From Propionigenium maris DSM 9537 (GTDB lineage Bacteria; Fusobacteriota; Fusobacteriia; Fusobacteriales; Fusobacteriaceae): a stretch of 64,000 bases of DNA. The DNA is taken from NCBI RefSeq assembly GCF_027925155.1, contig NZ_BSDY01000010.1:95279-159278 (forward strand). Direction: 5' to 3'. The notes under the pieces are model-generated. The model was not told the origin of the DNA. It worked only from the letters and a program-made list of their open reading frames with translations, and ran no database searches. Positions 9,866-19,548 of this stretch are shown here, in pieces (positions within the stretch are counted from its first letter, which is position 1; each line of letters begins with the position of its first letter). Both the position numbers and the translations under genes were made by a program.

Positions 9866-12800
9866 ATGAACTATCGTATCTATGTGGAGAAAAAAAACGG
9901 CTTCGATGTAGAAGCTAAGGGTTTATTTGGAGAGTTGAGGGAAGGTCTTGGGCTTAAGGGGTTGTCCAATGTCAGAATCCTTAACTGCTATGATCTATTT
10001 AATATAAATGAGGATGAGCTTGAAAAAGCCAAGAAGCTTGTATTTGCAGAAGCACCTACAGACCTAATCTACGATGAGGTGGAGCTTAAGGAGGGGAGAT
10101 ACTTCGCAGCAGAGTACCTTCCAGGGCAGTTTGATCAGAGAGCAGACTCAGCTATGCAGTGTCTGAACCTGGTATCCGATGCCAACTCAGAGGTAGTGGT
10201 GACAAGCGGTAAGCTGATTATCCTTGAGGGAGAGGTTGCAGATACCGATCTTGAAAGGATAAAGAAGTTCTATATCAACCCTGTGGAGATGAGGGAAAAG
10301 GACCTGGCTAAGCTTCAGGTTGAGAGTATAGAGGCTCCCAAGGAGGTTCCTGTTCTAGAGGGGTTCACAGATCTTACAGAGGATGAGATGGAGAGCTTCA
10401 GAGGAGCTGAGGGGCTGGCTATGACAGTGGCAGATCTTCTCCATGTACAGAAGTATTTCAGAGATACAGAGGACAGAGATCCTACAGAGACTGAGATAAA
10501 GGTGCTGGATACCTACTGGTCGGACCACTGCAGACATACAACATTTGAGACAAAACTGACTAACATAATCCTTCCCAAGGGAAGGTTTGAAGAGGTCCTT
10601 CAGGAGACCTTTGATGAGTATCTTAAGAGCAGAGAGGTAGTCCACGGTGAGAGGTTAGAGAAGAAGTACATCTCCCTTATGGATATGGCAACTATAAGCG
10701 GTAAGGAGTTAAAGAAGACGGGAAGGCTGGATGACCTTGAAATATCAGAGGAGATAAATGCCTGCTCCGTTTATATAGATGTAGATGTAGATGGTGAAAC
10801 TGAAAAGTGGCTTCTTATGTTTAAGAATGAGACCCACAACCACCCTACAGAGATAGAGCCCTTTGGAGGAGCTTCCACATGTCTTGGGGGAGCAATAAGA
10901 GACCCTCTATCTGGAAGATCCTATGTATACCAGGCAATCAGAGTAACGGGAGCAGCTAATCCACTGGAGAAGCTAGAGGATACAATCCCTGGTAAGCTTC
11001 CTCAGAAGAAGATAACAAGGGAAGCAGCTCACGGATATGCATCCTATGGAAACCAGATAGGGTTGACTACCGGACACGTAGCTGAGATCTATCACGAGGG
11101 ATACAAGGCTAAGAGGATGGAGGTAGGAGCTGTAGTTGGTGCTGTACCTGCAGAGTGGGTAAGAAGAGAGTCACCAGCAGCAGGAGATATCGTTATCCTT
11201 CTGGGAGGAAAGACTGGAAGAGATGGATGCGGTGGAGCTACAGGATCATCCAAGGAGCATACAGATGACTCTCTGGCTACATGCGGAGCAGAGGTACAGA
11301 AGGGGAATGCCCCAGAGGAGAGAAAGATCCAGAAGCTATTCAGAAAACCTGAGGTTACCAAGCTTATCAAGAAGTGTAACGACTTTGGTGCAGGGGGAGT
11401 ATCTGTAGCAATTGGAGAGCTTGCACCGGGACTTGAGGTAAATCTGGATGTAGTACCAACAAAGTATGCAGGATTAAATGGAACGGAACTTGCTATCTCA
11501 GAGTCACAGGAGAGGATGGCAGTTGTAATAGAGGCAAAGGACAGAGAAAAGTTTATAGCTCTGGCTGAACAGGAAAATCTACTGGCAACAGAGGTTGCAG
11601 AAGTTACCGACAGAAACAGACTGGAGATCCTGTGGAGGGGACAGAGGGTAGTGGACCTCTGCAGAGACTTCTTGGATACCAACGGAGTAATGGGAGAGAA
11701 TGAGGTAGAGGTAGAGGAGCCTGTGGGAACTTCACCACTAGAAAAAGAACTGTTTACAGAGAGCGACAACAGATGGCTGGATATGATGGGATCTCTAAAT
11801 GTAGCTTCCCAGAAGGGCCTTATGGAGATGTTTGATTCCTCCATCGGAGCTACTACGGTATTAATGCCATTTGGAGGGAAGTATCAGATGACTCCAACGG
11901 ATCTGAGCATCCAGAAGCTTCCTCTATTAAAGGGAGAGACGGATACAGCTTCAGCTATCTCATGGGGATTTGACCCAGACCTTTCCTCTTGGTCACCATT
12001 CCACGGGGGAGCCTATGCAGTTGTGGAGTCCCTGGCTAAGATAGTGGCAGCAGGGGGAGACTACAGGAAGATCAGGATGTCCTTCCAGGAGTACTTCAGA
12101 AAGCTTGGGAATGACCCGGTAAACTGGGGTAAACCATTCTCGGCACTACTTGGTACCCTCTTTGCACAGAAGCAGTTTGAGCTGGCAGCAATCGGTGGAA
12201 AGGACTCTATGAGCGGAACATTCAATGAACTTCACGTGCCGCCAACACTTATCTCCTTTGCAGTGGCACCAGTAAAGGCAAGTGAGGTGGTATCACCGGA
12301 ACTTAAAGGATCTGGAAACAGGATCTACCTTGTAAAGCACAATATGAGAGAGGACCTCATGCCTAATGTGGAGGAGCTGAAGTCAACATTTGAGTTCATC
12401 CATGAGAATATAAAGAATGGAAAGATAATATCAGCAAGTACTATAAAGAAGGGTGGAATAGCTGAAACTATAGCTAAGATGACCCTTGGAAATAGAATCG
12501 GAGTTAAGATAACTTCAGATGAGGAGCTATTTAAGCTATCTTACGGTTCCTTTGTAGTTGAAACAGCAGGGGAGTTCACTGGAGGCAACCTTATCCTTCT
12601 AGGAGAGACAACTGAGGAGGCAAAAATTGTCGCCGGCGACACTGTTGTAGACCTGGGAGAGATGGAAAAGATATGGCTAGGGAAGCTGGATACAATCTTC
12701 CCACATACTATAAAGAATGAAAATGAGGAGTATGAGTTTGCAGGTTACCATACAGAGAAGGTAGTGGCTCCAAGAGAGGCAATAGAAACTCCAAGGGTAT

Positions 12801-13588
12801 TTGTACCTGCCTTCCCTGGAACAAACTGTGAGTATGACTCCATGAGGGCCTTTGAAAAAGCAGGAGCAGAGGCTGTTACAATGACTTTTAGAAATCAGAG
12901 CCAGAAGGATATAGATGATTCCATAGAGGAGATGGTGGCTAATATATCTCAGTCTCAGATACTTATGTTCCCAGGAGGATTCAGTGCAGGGGATGAGCCA
13001 GACGGATCTGGCAAGTTTATCGCAACGGTACTGAATAATCCCAAGGTAGCAGAGGCAATCAACGAGTTCCTAAAGAGAGACGGATTAATTTTAGGAATTT
13101 GTAACGGATTCCAGGCACTTATCAAATCGGGACTTCTTCCATATGGAAGGGTGGGAACTGTGGGAGAGGATTCACCTACCCTTACATTTAATAGTATCGG
13201 AAGACACATCTCCCAGATGGTTACTACCAAGGTGGTATCAAATAAATCTCCGTGGCTAAACGGAATAGAGCTGGGATCGGAGCACCAGATAGCTGTATCC
13301 CACGGAGAGGGAAGATTTGTGGCAAGTCCAGAGGTAGTGGAGGAGCTATTCAAAAATGGTCAGGTAGCTACCCAGTATGTAAACTTTGACGGAAAGCCTA
13401 CTACTGAGTTCAGGCACAATCCAAACGGATCTGTCATGGCTATCGAGGGTATCACCTCCCTAGACGGAAGGATCCTTGGTAAGATGGGACACTCGGAAAG
13501 AGTGGGAGAGAACCTCTATAAGAACATCATAGGGGAGAAGGAACAGAAGATCTTTGAAAACGGAGTAAGATACTTTACAGGGAAGTAA
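9866..13588 (+). CDS. purL: Phosphoribosylformylglycinamidine synthase, single-chain type
   Basis: Fourth step of purine synthesis: FGAR + glutamine + ATP to FGAM. 1240 residues, the long single-chain form in which PurS-like (N-terminal), PurL-like synthetase halves and PurQ-like glutaminase are fused. Visible motifs: SDHCRHTTF near residue 222, NETHNHPTEIEPFGGA, GIGD-like GGKDSMSG, and the amidotransferase Cys1079 in GICNGFQ. The ATG at 9866 was chosen because TTAGGAGGA precedes it; the longer frame begins inside the terminator hairpin. First gene of the pur operon behind the second riboswitch. Confidence 0.97.
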   Translation: MNYRIYVEKKNGFDVEAKGLFGELREGLGLKGLSNVRILNCYDLFNINEDELEKAKKLVFAEAPTDLIYDEVELKEGRYFAAEYLPGQFDQRADSAMQCLNLVSDANSEVVVTSGKLIILEGEVADTDLERIKKFYINPVEMREKDLAKLQVESIEAPKEVPVLEGFTDLTEDEMESFRGAEGLAMTVADLLHVQKYFRDTEDRDPTETEIKVLDTYWSDHCRHTTFETKLTNIILPKGRFEEVLQETFDEYLKSREVVHGERLEKKYISLMDMATISGKELKKTGRLDDLEISEEINACSVYIDVDVDGETEKWLLMFKNETHNHPTEIEPFGGASTCLGGAIRDPLSGRSYVYQAIRVTGAANPLEKLEDTIPGKLPQKKITREAAHGYASYGNQIGLTTGHVAEIYHEGYKAKRMEVGAVVGAVPAEWVRRESPAAGDIVILLGGKTGRDGCGGATGSSKEHTDDSLATCGAEVQKGNAPEERKIQKLFRKPEVTKLIKKCNDFGAGGVSVAIGELAPGLEVNLDVVPTKYAGLNGTELAISESQERMAVVIEAKDREKFIALAEQENLLATEVAEVTDRNRLEILWRGQRVVDLCRDFLDTNGVMGENEVEVEEPVGTSPLEKELFTESDNRWLDMMGSLNVASQKGLMEMFDSSIGATTVLMPFGGKYQMTPTDLSIQKLPLLKGETDTASAISWGFDPDLSSWSPFHGGAYAVVESLAKIVAAGGDYRKIRMSFQEYFRKLGNDPVNWGKPFSALLGTLFAQKQFELAAIGGKDSMSGTFNELHVPPTLISFAVAPVKASEVVSPELKGSGNRIYLVKHNMREDLMPNVEELKSTFEFIHENIKNGKIISASTIKKGGIAETIAKMTLGNRIGVKITSDEELFKLSYGSFVVETAGEFTGGNLILLGETTEEAKIVAGDTVVDLGEMEKIWLGKLDTIFPHTIKNENEEYEFAGYHTEKVVAPREAIETPRVFVPAFPGTNCEYDSMRAFEKAGAEAVTMTFRNQSQKDIDDSIEEMVANISQSQILMFPGGFSAGDEPDGSGKFIATVLNNPKVAEAINEFLKRDGLILGICNGFQALIKSGLLPYGRVGTVGEDSPTLTFNSIGRHISQMVTTKVVSNKSPWLNGIELGSEHQIAVSHGEGRFVASPEVVEELFKNGQVATQYVNFDGKPTTEFRHNPNGSVMAIEGITSLDGRILGKMGHSERVGENLYKNIIGEKEQKIFENGVRYFTGK

Positions 13589-13652
13589 TTCGTACCTTTC
13601 TCTTGAAAAAAAGGTACCTAAAGTTCAAGACCTATTAAAAATCTCTATTTTA

Positions 13653-13737
13653 TACCAAAGAAAATCTGAAAAAATCGTATGGACTGATAAATTTTCGGGA
13701 AAGTCCACGAGTATTTTTCAAGATTTTCTCCTTGGTA
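13653..13737 (+). repeat. Long imperfect hairpin between purL and purE
   Basis: The 5' arm beginning TACCAAAGAAAATCT is nearly the reverse complement of the 3' arm ending AAGATTTTCTCCTTGGTA, extending in to GGACT/AGTCC, so about 33 bases pair on each side with small bulges. No T-run follows, so it is not a normal terminator. See related hairpins at 19311 and 21091. Confidence 0.7.
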
Positions 13738-13788
13738 TTCCATTTACAAGATTTTCAAATGGTCGATTTAAATAGTGAGGAGAAGAAA

Positions 13789-14301
13789 ATGGCGAAAATT
13801 GGAATAATAATGGGATCGGATTCGGATCTTCCAGTAATGAGTGCAGCAGCTAAGATACTAGAGGAACTTGGAGTGGAGTTTGAGCTCACAGTGGTATCTG
13901 CCCACAGAACTGTAGACAGGATGTATGAATATGCAAGGACTGCTGATGAGAGAGGAATCGATGTAATCATCGCAGGAGCAGGGGGAGCAGCCCACCTTCC
14001 AGGGATGGTAGCAGCCATAACCCACCTACCTGTGATAGGAGTACCTGTAAAGAGCTCTAACCTGAGCGGACTAGATTCCCTCCTATCCATCGTACAGATG
14101 CCAGGGGGAGTACCTGTAGCTACTGTGGCTATAAACGGAGCCAAGAATGCCGGAATACTGGCAGCTAAGATGGTTGGAATCAAGGATGGTATGGTAAAGG
14201 AAGCTGTAAAGAGCTATATGGAAGATATGAAAGCCGAGGTAGAGGCTAAGGCTGAGAAGGTAGAGAATATAGGGTACAGCAAGTATTTAGAGACCATGTA
14301 A
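13789..14301 (+). CDS. purE: N5-carboxyaminoimidazole ribonucleotide mutase
   Basis: Converts N5-CAIR (made by PurK) to CAIR. 170 residues, class I PurE length. Motifs [10 protein letters not shown] (about 8-17), SAHRT (about 39-43) and [14 protein letters not shown] are intact. The ATG at 13789 has GTGAGGAGAAG upstream; the longer frame starts inside the preceding hairpin. purK follows after 16 bases, which fits the bacterial PurK-PurE route. Confidence 0.97.
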   Translation: MAKIGIIMGSDSDLPVMSAAAKILEELGVEFELTVVSAHRTVDRMYEYARTADERGIDVIIAGAGGAAHLPGMVAAITHLPVIGVPVKSSNLSGLDSLLSIVQMPGGVPVATVAINGAKNAGILAAKMVGIKDGMVKEAVKSYMEDMKAEVEAKAEKVENIGYSKYLETM

Positions 14302-14317
14302 ACAGGGGAGTAATAAG

Positions 14318-15451
14318 GTGAAGAGATTAGGAATAATTGGCGGAGGTCAGCTTGGAAAGATGACCATACTAGAAGCTAGAAAGATGGATATTCATACCTG
14401 TGTACTGACTAGTGAGTATCCCTCACCTGCCAGTGAGATAGCAAATGAATATGTGGTGGGAAGTCTCTATGACACTGAAAAGATAAAAGAGGTAGCAGCT
14501 AAGTGTGATGTGCTTACCTATGAGATAGAACATATAAATGTAGAGGTCCTAAAGGAGCTGGAAGAGCAGGGAAAGAAGATATTTCCCTCCTCAAAGGTTA
14601 TAGAGCTTATCCAGGATAAGTCGAAGCAGAAGGAGCTTCTAGACAGAGAAGGAATCCCTACTTCCAAGTGGAAGAGGATAACAGAGGAAAATATAGAGGA
14701 GCTGGTAGAGGAGTTTGGTCTGCCGGTTGTACAGAAAAGTTGTAAGGGTGGATATGACGGAAGGGGAGTGTTCATTCTAAAGGACAGAGAAGATGTAGAA
14801 AAGATCATAGGGGGAGACACCTTCTTCGAGGAATTTGTAGAGTGTGAGATGGAGATCGCTGTAATGGTAGCCAGAAACTCTCAGGGGCAGATGAATACAT
14901 ATCCAGTGGTTGAGATGGTATTTGATGACAGAACCAATATCTGTGATACAGTCATAGCTCCAGCAAGGATAAGCAGGGAACAATCTGAAAAAGCCACCGA
15001 GCTTGCCAGAAGGTGCGTAGAAGCACTGGACGGCGTGGGGATATTCGGAGTGGAGATGTTTTTAACTAAGGATGGGGAGATACTTATAAATGAAGTAGCA
15101 CCAAGACCCCACAACTCAGGGCACTACACAATAGAAGCCTGCAAGACATCTCAGTATGAGCAGTTTATAAGGGCTGTGATGAACTATAAGCTTGGAAGTA
15201 CCGATCTCTTATCACCATCCTGTATGATAAATATCCTGGGAGAGGACGGATATACAGGGAAGGTAAAGGTAACCGGCCTGGAGGATATGATGATGGTAGA
15301 CAGTGCTTATCTTCATATCTATGGCAAGAAGGATACCGAGCCATTTAGAAAGATGGGACATATTACAACACTGGATAACACTCAGGAGGGAGCTCTAAGT
15401 AAGGCTCTTGAGGCAAGGGAGTGTCTGAAGGTAATCAGTGAAAACTCTTAA
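14318..15451 (+). CDS. purK: N5-carboxyaminoimidazole ribonucleotide synthase
   Basis: ATP- and bicarbonate-dependent carboxylation of AIR to N5-CAIR. 377 residues, ATP-grasp fold. N-terminal GIIGGGQLGKM is diagnostic; ATP-grasp residues appear in QKSCKGGYDGRGV and in NEVAPRPHNSGHYTIEA. Starts with GTG at 14318 behind AGGGGAG. Located directly after its partner purE. Confidence 0.96.
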   Translation: MKRLGIIGGGQLGKMTILEARKMDIHTCVLTSEYPSPASEIANEYVVGSLYDTEKIKEVAAKCDVLTYEIEHINVEVLKELEEQGKKIFPSSKVIELIQDKSKQKELLDREGIPTSKWKRITEENIEELVEEFGLPVVQKSCKGGYDGRGVFILKDREDVEKIIGGDTFFEEFVECEMEIAVMVARNSQGQMNTYPVVEMVFDDRTNICDTVIAPARISREQSEKATELARRCVEALDGVGIFGVEMFLTKDGEILINEVAPRPHNSGHYTIEACKTSQYEQFIRAVMNYKLGSTDLLSPSCMINILGEDGYTGKVKVTGLEDMMMVDSAYLHIYGKKDTEPFRKMGHITTLDNTQEGALSKALEARECLKVISENS

Positions 15452-15545
15452 CTCATAGTTTATCCTTGAAATAACTTTAGAGGGTAGACTGACATCGATG
15501 GGGGCTATGGGATTCAGTCGATGACAATAAACTGGAGGTAGAAAA

Positions 15546-16253
15546 ATGGTAAAGCAAGAAATGGTCTATGAAGGTAAAGCTAAACAGGTTTTTTCAACAG
15601 CCGATGAGAATCTAGTAGTAATCCACTTTAAGGATGACGCAACTGCTGGAAATGGTGAGAAGAAGGGAACTATTGAAAATAAAGGAATCATCAACAACAA
15701 GATCACAGCTACTCTATATGAGATGCTTGAAAAAAATGGTATAAGAACTCACTACAAGGAAAGATTGAGCGACAGGGATCAGCTCTGTGAAAAGCTTGAG
15801 ATTATACCTCTAGAGGTAATCGTAAGAAATGTAATAGCAGGATCTATGGCAAGAACACTGCATATTGAGGAGGGAACTACTCCAAAAACTACGATCTTTG
15901 AGATCTGCTATAAAAATGATGAGTGTGGAGATCCGCTGATCAATGACCACCACGCTGTGGCTATGGGACTTACTACATATGAGGAGCTAGAGAAGGTCTA
16001 TGCTACAACAGCACAGATCAACGACCTTCTTAAGACAACATTTGACAGTGAGGGAATTACACTGGTTGACTTCAAGATAGAGTTTGGAAGAAACAGCCAG
16101 GGAGAGGTGCTTCTTGCAGATGAGATAACTCCAGATACATGCAGATTATGGGATAAGGAAACTGGTCAGAAGCTTGATAAGGACAGGTTCAGAAGGGACC
16201 TTGGGGGAATCGAGGAAGCATATATTGAAATCTTAAAGAGACTGGGGGCGTAG
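15546..16253 (+). CDS. purC: SAICAR synthase
   Basis: Joins CAIR and aspartate with ATP to give SAICAR. 235 residues, typical. Motifs YEGKAKQVF (about 8-16), [18 protein letters not shown] and [12 protein letters not shown] are present. ATG at 15546 with ACTGGAGGT upstream. The 94-base gap before it contains a CATCGA/TCGATG palindrome. Only 2 bases separate its stop from the purF start. Confidence 0.97.
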   Translation: MVKQEMVYEGKAKQVFSTADENLVVIHFKDDATAGNGEKKGTIENKGIINNKITATLYEMLEKNGIRTHYKERLSDRDQLCEKLEIIPLEVIVRNVIAGSMARTLHIEEGTTPKTTIFEICYKNDECGDPLINDHHAVAMGLTTYEELEKVYATTAQINDLLKTTFDSEGITLVDFKIEFGRNSQGEVLLADEITPDTCRLWDKETGQKLDKDRFRRDLGGIEEAYIEILKRLGA

Positions 16254-16255
16254 CT

Positions 16256-17677
16256 ATGTGTCCAATGGATAAGTTTAATATAGATAAGATGGAAGAGGAG
16301 TGCGGAGTATTTGGTGTTTACTCCAATGAAAGAAAGGATGTAGCGGGTCTGGCATACTATGGACTCTATGCCCTTCAGCACAGGGGACAGGAGAGCGCAG
16401 GAATAAGCGTTTCCAATGCCGGGAAGATAAAAACTCATAAGGGTATGGGTCTTGTGGCCGATGCCTTCAGTACAGAGACTCTAGCTGGTCTCGTGGGGAA
16501 TGCAGCTATTGGTCATGTGAGGTATTCAACCCAGGGAGCCAGCCAGCTTGCCAATGCCCAGCCCCTTGAGTCCAGCTATAAACTGGGGCAGATAGCTGTG
16601 GCACACAACGGAAACCTTGTAAATGCAGGGGTAATAAGAGATCTTCTAGAGGATACTGGTGCAACATTCAGCACTACCATAGATTCAGAGGTAATTATAA
16701 AGATGATAGCCAGAAAGGCTGCTAATGGTGTGGCAGAAGCTGTTAAGAGTGCAGTGGGAGCTATTCAGGGGTCCTATGCCCTTGTTATCCTAGCCAACAA
16801 CGAGCTTATTGGTGTAAGGGATCCCCTTGGAATAAGACCTCTCTGCCTGGGACAAAATGAAGCAGGGGACTACTTCCTGGCATCGGAATCATGTGCTCTG
16901 GACTCTGTAGGAGCAACCCTTATAAGGGATATAGAGGCTGGGGAGATGGTGATCATCAATGAGGAGGGAGTAAAATCCATTAAGTACGCTGAGAAAACTC
17001 AGAATGCTCCTTGTTCCTTTGAGCAGATCTATTTTGCCAGACCAGACAGTATTGTAGACGGTATAAATGTATATAATGCAAGGGTAGAGGGAGGAAAACT
17101 CCTGGCTAAGCAGATGAAGGTAGAGGCTGATATAGTAATAGGTGTACCAGACTCGGGAGTTCCGGCAGCTGTAGGTTATGCAGAAGCCAGCGGAATACCA
17201 TATGGTGTGGGACTTATAAAGAATAAGTATATAGGAAGAACCTTTATAAAGCCATCTCAGGAGCTGAGAGAAAGGGCTGTACAGGTTAAACTGAATCCTT
17301 TAAAATCTAATATAGAGGGTAAGAGGGTAGTTGTGGTAGATGACTCCCTGGTAAGGGGAACAACCAGCAAGAAGCTTATAGATATGCTCAGAAGAGCCGG
17401 AGCAAAGGAGGTACACTTCAGATCAGCTTCTCCAGCTGTAAAGCACTCGTGCTTCTTTGGGATAGATACAGCAGCAAGGAGCGAACTTCTTGCCAGCAGG
17501 ATGAGTATAGAGGAGATGGCTGAGACTATAGGGGCAGATACACTGGACTTCCTGTCTCTGGAAAACCTCTATGCCTCCCTTGGAAAGAGGGAGTGCTGTG
17601 TGGGATGCTTCAACGGGGCATATCCTGTGCAGGCACCTATGGGTTTCCAGGAGGAGATGTCGGCTGAGAAGTGTTAG
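16256..17677 (+). CDS. purF: Amidophosphoribosyltransferase
   Basis: First committed step of purine synthesis: PRPP + glutamine to phosphoribosylamine. 473 residues. A 15-residue propeptide precedes Cys16 (EEECGVFG), expected to be cleaved to expose the catalytic N-terminal cysteine. The PRPP site is VVVVDDSLVRGTTS (about 360). C-terminal CCVGCFNGAYP and further cysteines match the Bacillus-type [4Fe-4S] enzyme. The start at 16256 is 2 bases after the purC stop; an ATG at 16265 is an alternative. Confidence 0.97.
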   Translation: MCPMDKFNIDKMEEECGVFGVYSNERKDVAGLAYYGLYALQHRGQESAGISVSNAGKIKTHKGMGLVADAFSTETLAGLVGNAAIGHVRYSTQGASQLANAQPLESSYKLGQIAVAHNGNLVNAGVIRDLLEDTGATFSTTIDSEVIIKMIARKAANGVAEAVKSAVGAIQGSYALVILANNELIGVRDPLGIRPLCLGQNEAGDYFLASESCALDSVGATLIRDIEAGEMVIINEEGVKSIKYAEKTQNAPCSFEQIYFARPDSIVDGINVYNARVEGGKLLAKQMKVEADIVIGVPDSGVPAAVGYAEASGIPYGVGLIKNKYIGRTFIKPSQELRERAVQVKLNPLKSNIEGKRVVVVDDSLVRGTTSKKLIDMLRRAGAKEVHFRSASPAVKHSCFFGIDTAARSELLASRMSIEEMAETIGADTLDFLSLENLYASLGKRECCVGCFNGAYPVQAPMGFQEEMSAEKC

Positions 17678-17748
17678 TGAGAGTGTGGCTTTAATCGGTT
17701 AAAAGTTTAAATCAATAGTTATCCATAAAAATGGTTTTAGGAGGAAAG

Positions 17749-18747
17749 ATGTCAATTTCATATAAAGATGCAGGGGTAGATAAGGAAGAGGGATACAAGG
17801 CTGTAGAGCTGATGAAGAAGTCGGTGGCAGCTACTCATAACAGCAGTGTTCTAAATGGTCTTGGGAGTTTTGGAGCCCTGTATGAGCTGGGACAATATAA
17901 AAATCCGGTAATGGTCTCTGGAACAGACGGTGTAGGTACAAAGCTGGATATAGCTTTTAAAACTGGAGTATATAATACAGTGGGGATCGACTGTGTGGCT
18001 ATGTGTGTAAATGACATCCTGTGTCACGGAGCTAAGCCCCTGTTCTTCCTGGACTACATGGCCTGCGGTAAACTGGAAGCAGATGTGGCAGCCAGTATGG
18101 TCTCTGGAGTGGCAGCTGGATGTCAGGCAGCGGGAGCAGCCCTTGTAGGGGGAGAAACTGCAGAGATGCCAGGATTCTATAAGGAAGGCGACTATGACAT
18201 TGCAGGATTCAGCGTTGGTATCGTTGAAAAGGATGAGATAATTAATGGAAGCACAGTGGAGGAGGGAGATGTACTTATCGCTCTTCAGTCCAGCGGAGTG
18301 CACAGCAATGGTTTCTCTCTGGTAAGAAAGTTATTTACAGATTTAGATGAGGAGTTTGACGGTAGGAAGATAGGGGAGATCCTTCTTGAGCCTACTAAGA
18401 TATATGTGAAGCCGGTCCTTGAAGTATTGAAGGAGCACACTGTACACGGGATGGCCCACATCACCGGTGGAGGGCTTCCTGAAAACCTTCCTAGAACAAT
18501 GAGGGAAGGCTATGAAGCAGTTGTAGAAAAATCAAAGATCAAGTCCCTTCCGGTATTTGACTATATCAGAGAAAAGGGAGTACCTGAGGATGAGATGTAC
18601 GGGACATTCAACATGGGGGTAGGTTTTGTACTGGTGGTTCCTGCTTCTGAAAGGGATGGAGTACTGGCTAAACTTGAATCCCTTGGAGAGACAGCTTTTG
18701 AAATAGGCTATGTTCAAAGAGGAGAGAAGGGAATATGCTTAAGATAG
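17749..18747 (+). CDS. purM: Phosphoribosylformylglycinamidine cyclo-ligase (AIR synthase)
   Basis: Closes the imidazole ring of AIR from FGAM with ATP. 332 residues. Motifs SYKDAGVDKEEGYKAVELMK, VSGTDGVGTKL, HCGAKPLFFLDY-like (CHGAKPLFFLDYMACG) and ITGGGLPENLPR are intact. ATG at 17749 has TTAGGAGG in front; the longer frame was rejected for that reason. Its last 13 bases overlap purN. Confidence 0.97.
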   Translation: MSISYKDAGVDKEEGYKAVELMKKSVAATHNSSVLNGLGSFGALYELGQYKNPVMVSGTDGVGTKLDIAFKTGVYNTVGIDCVAMCVNDILCHGAKPLFFLDYMACGKLEADVAASMVSGVAAGCQAAGAALVGGETAEMPGFYKEGDYDIAGFSVGIVEKDEIINGSTVEEGDVLIALQSSGVHSNGFSLVRKLFTDLDEEFDGRKIGEILLEPTKIYVKPVLEVLKEHTVHGMAHITGGGLPENLPRTMREGYEAVVEKSKIKSLPVFDYIREKGVPEDEMYGTFNMGVGFVLVVPASERDGVLAKLESLGETAFEIGYVQRGEKGICLR

Positions 18748-19301
18748 CAGTGTTAGTATCTGGAGGGGGAAGCAACCTCCAGTCGATAATAGATATGGCA
18801 GATGAAATAGGGTGCAGTATAGAGCTGGTGGTGGCAGACAGAGGATGCTATGGCCTGGAGAGAGCTGCAGAGCACGGGATAGAAGGCGTGCTCCTGGACA
18901 GAAAAGTTTACAAGAAGAATCTTTCAGAAATGCTGGATGAAGTTCTGAGGGACAGGGTAGATCTGATAGTATTAGCAGGGTTCCTATCTATCTTAGATGA
19001 GAACATTACAAATAGATGGAAGGGGAGGATCATAAATATCCACCCTTCGCTACTTCCAAAGTTTGGGGGGCCTGGGATGTATGGAATGAACATACACAGG
19101 GCTGTAGTAGAGGCCGGTGAAAGAGAGAGCGGGTGTACCGTTCACTATGTGGATGCCGGTGTAGATACAGGAGAGATAATCTTTCAGGAGAGGGTAGAGG
19201 TAAAACCTAACGACACTCCGGAAGATCTTCAGAAAAGGGTGCTCACCTTGGAGCACAGGCTGCTGCCACAGGCTATTAAGAATATAGCCATGGCACACTA
19301 A
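18735..19301 (+). CDS. purN: Phosphoribosylglycinamide formyltransferase
   Basis: Transfers the formyl group of 10-formyl-THF to GAR. 188 residues. Motifs VLVSGGGSNLQSII (about 6-19), LAGFLSIL, NIHPSLLPKFGG-x-G, and Asp in HYVDAGVDTGEII are present. The ATG lies inside the end of purM, so translation is probably coupled. Depends on Fhs, encoded upstream under the matching riboswitch. Confidence 0.97.
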   Translation: MLKIAVLVSGGGSNLQSIIDMADEIGCSIELVVADRGCYGLERAAEHGIEGVLLDRKVYKKNLSEMLDEVLRDRVDLIVLAGFLSILDENITNRWKGRIINIHPSLLPKFGGPGMYGMNIHRAVVEAGERESGCTVHYVDAGVDTGEIIFQERVEVKPNDTPEDLQKRVLTLEHRLLPQAIKNIAMAH

Positions 19302-19310
19302 ATTGCTTGG

Positions 19311-19425
19311 AACTGCAGGCCTAAAAAACTTTATTGAATAAAACTCCTAAAACCTAATGAGATAAAGTTAATTAAAAATCCTAAAACCTAAAACCTGAAA
19401 AAATGATTAACCCGGGCCTGCAGTT
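19311..19425 (+). repeat. Long hairpin between purN and purH
   Basis: AACTGCAGGCC (19311-19321) pairs perfectly with GGCCTGCAGTT (19415-19425). The enclosed AT-rich segment holds three copies of CCTAAAACCT-like sequence and CTTTAT/ATAAAG pairing. No T-run follows. Confidence 0.65.
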
Positions 19426-19548
19426 TCATATAGATCTTCTGAGATGAATGGGTTTAGGTAGGTTTGAGGAAGGAGTTTGTGGGAAATTGGATTCTGGGGA
19501 AGTATTAAAGGTATGAAGAAGTCTAATCTAGCAGATAAGGAGAAGAAA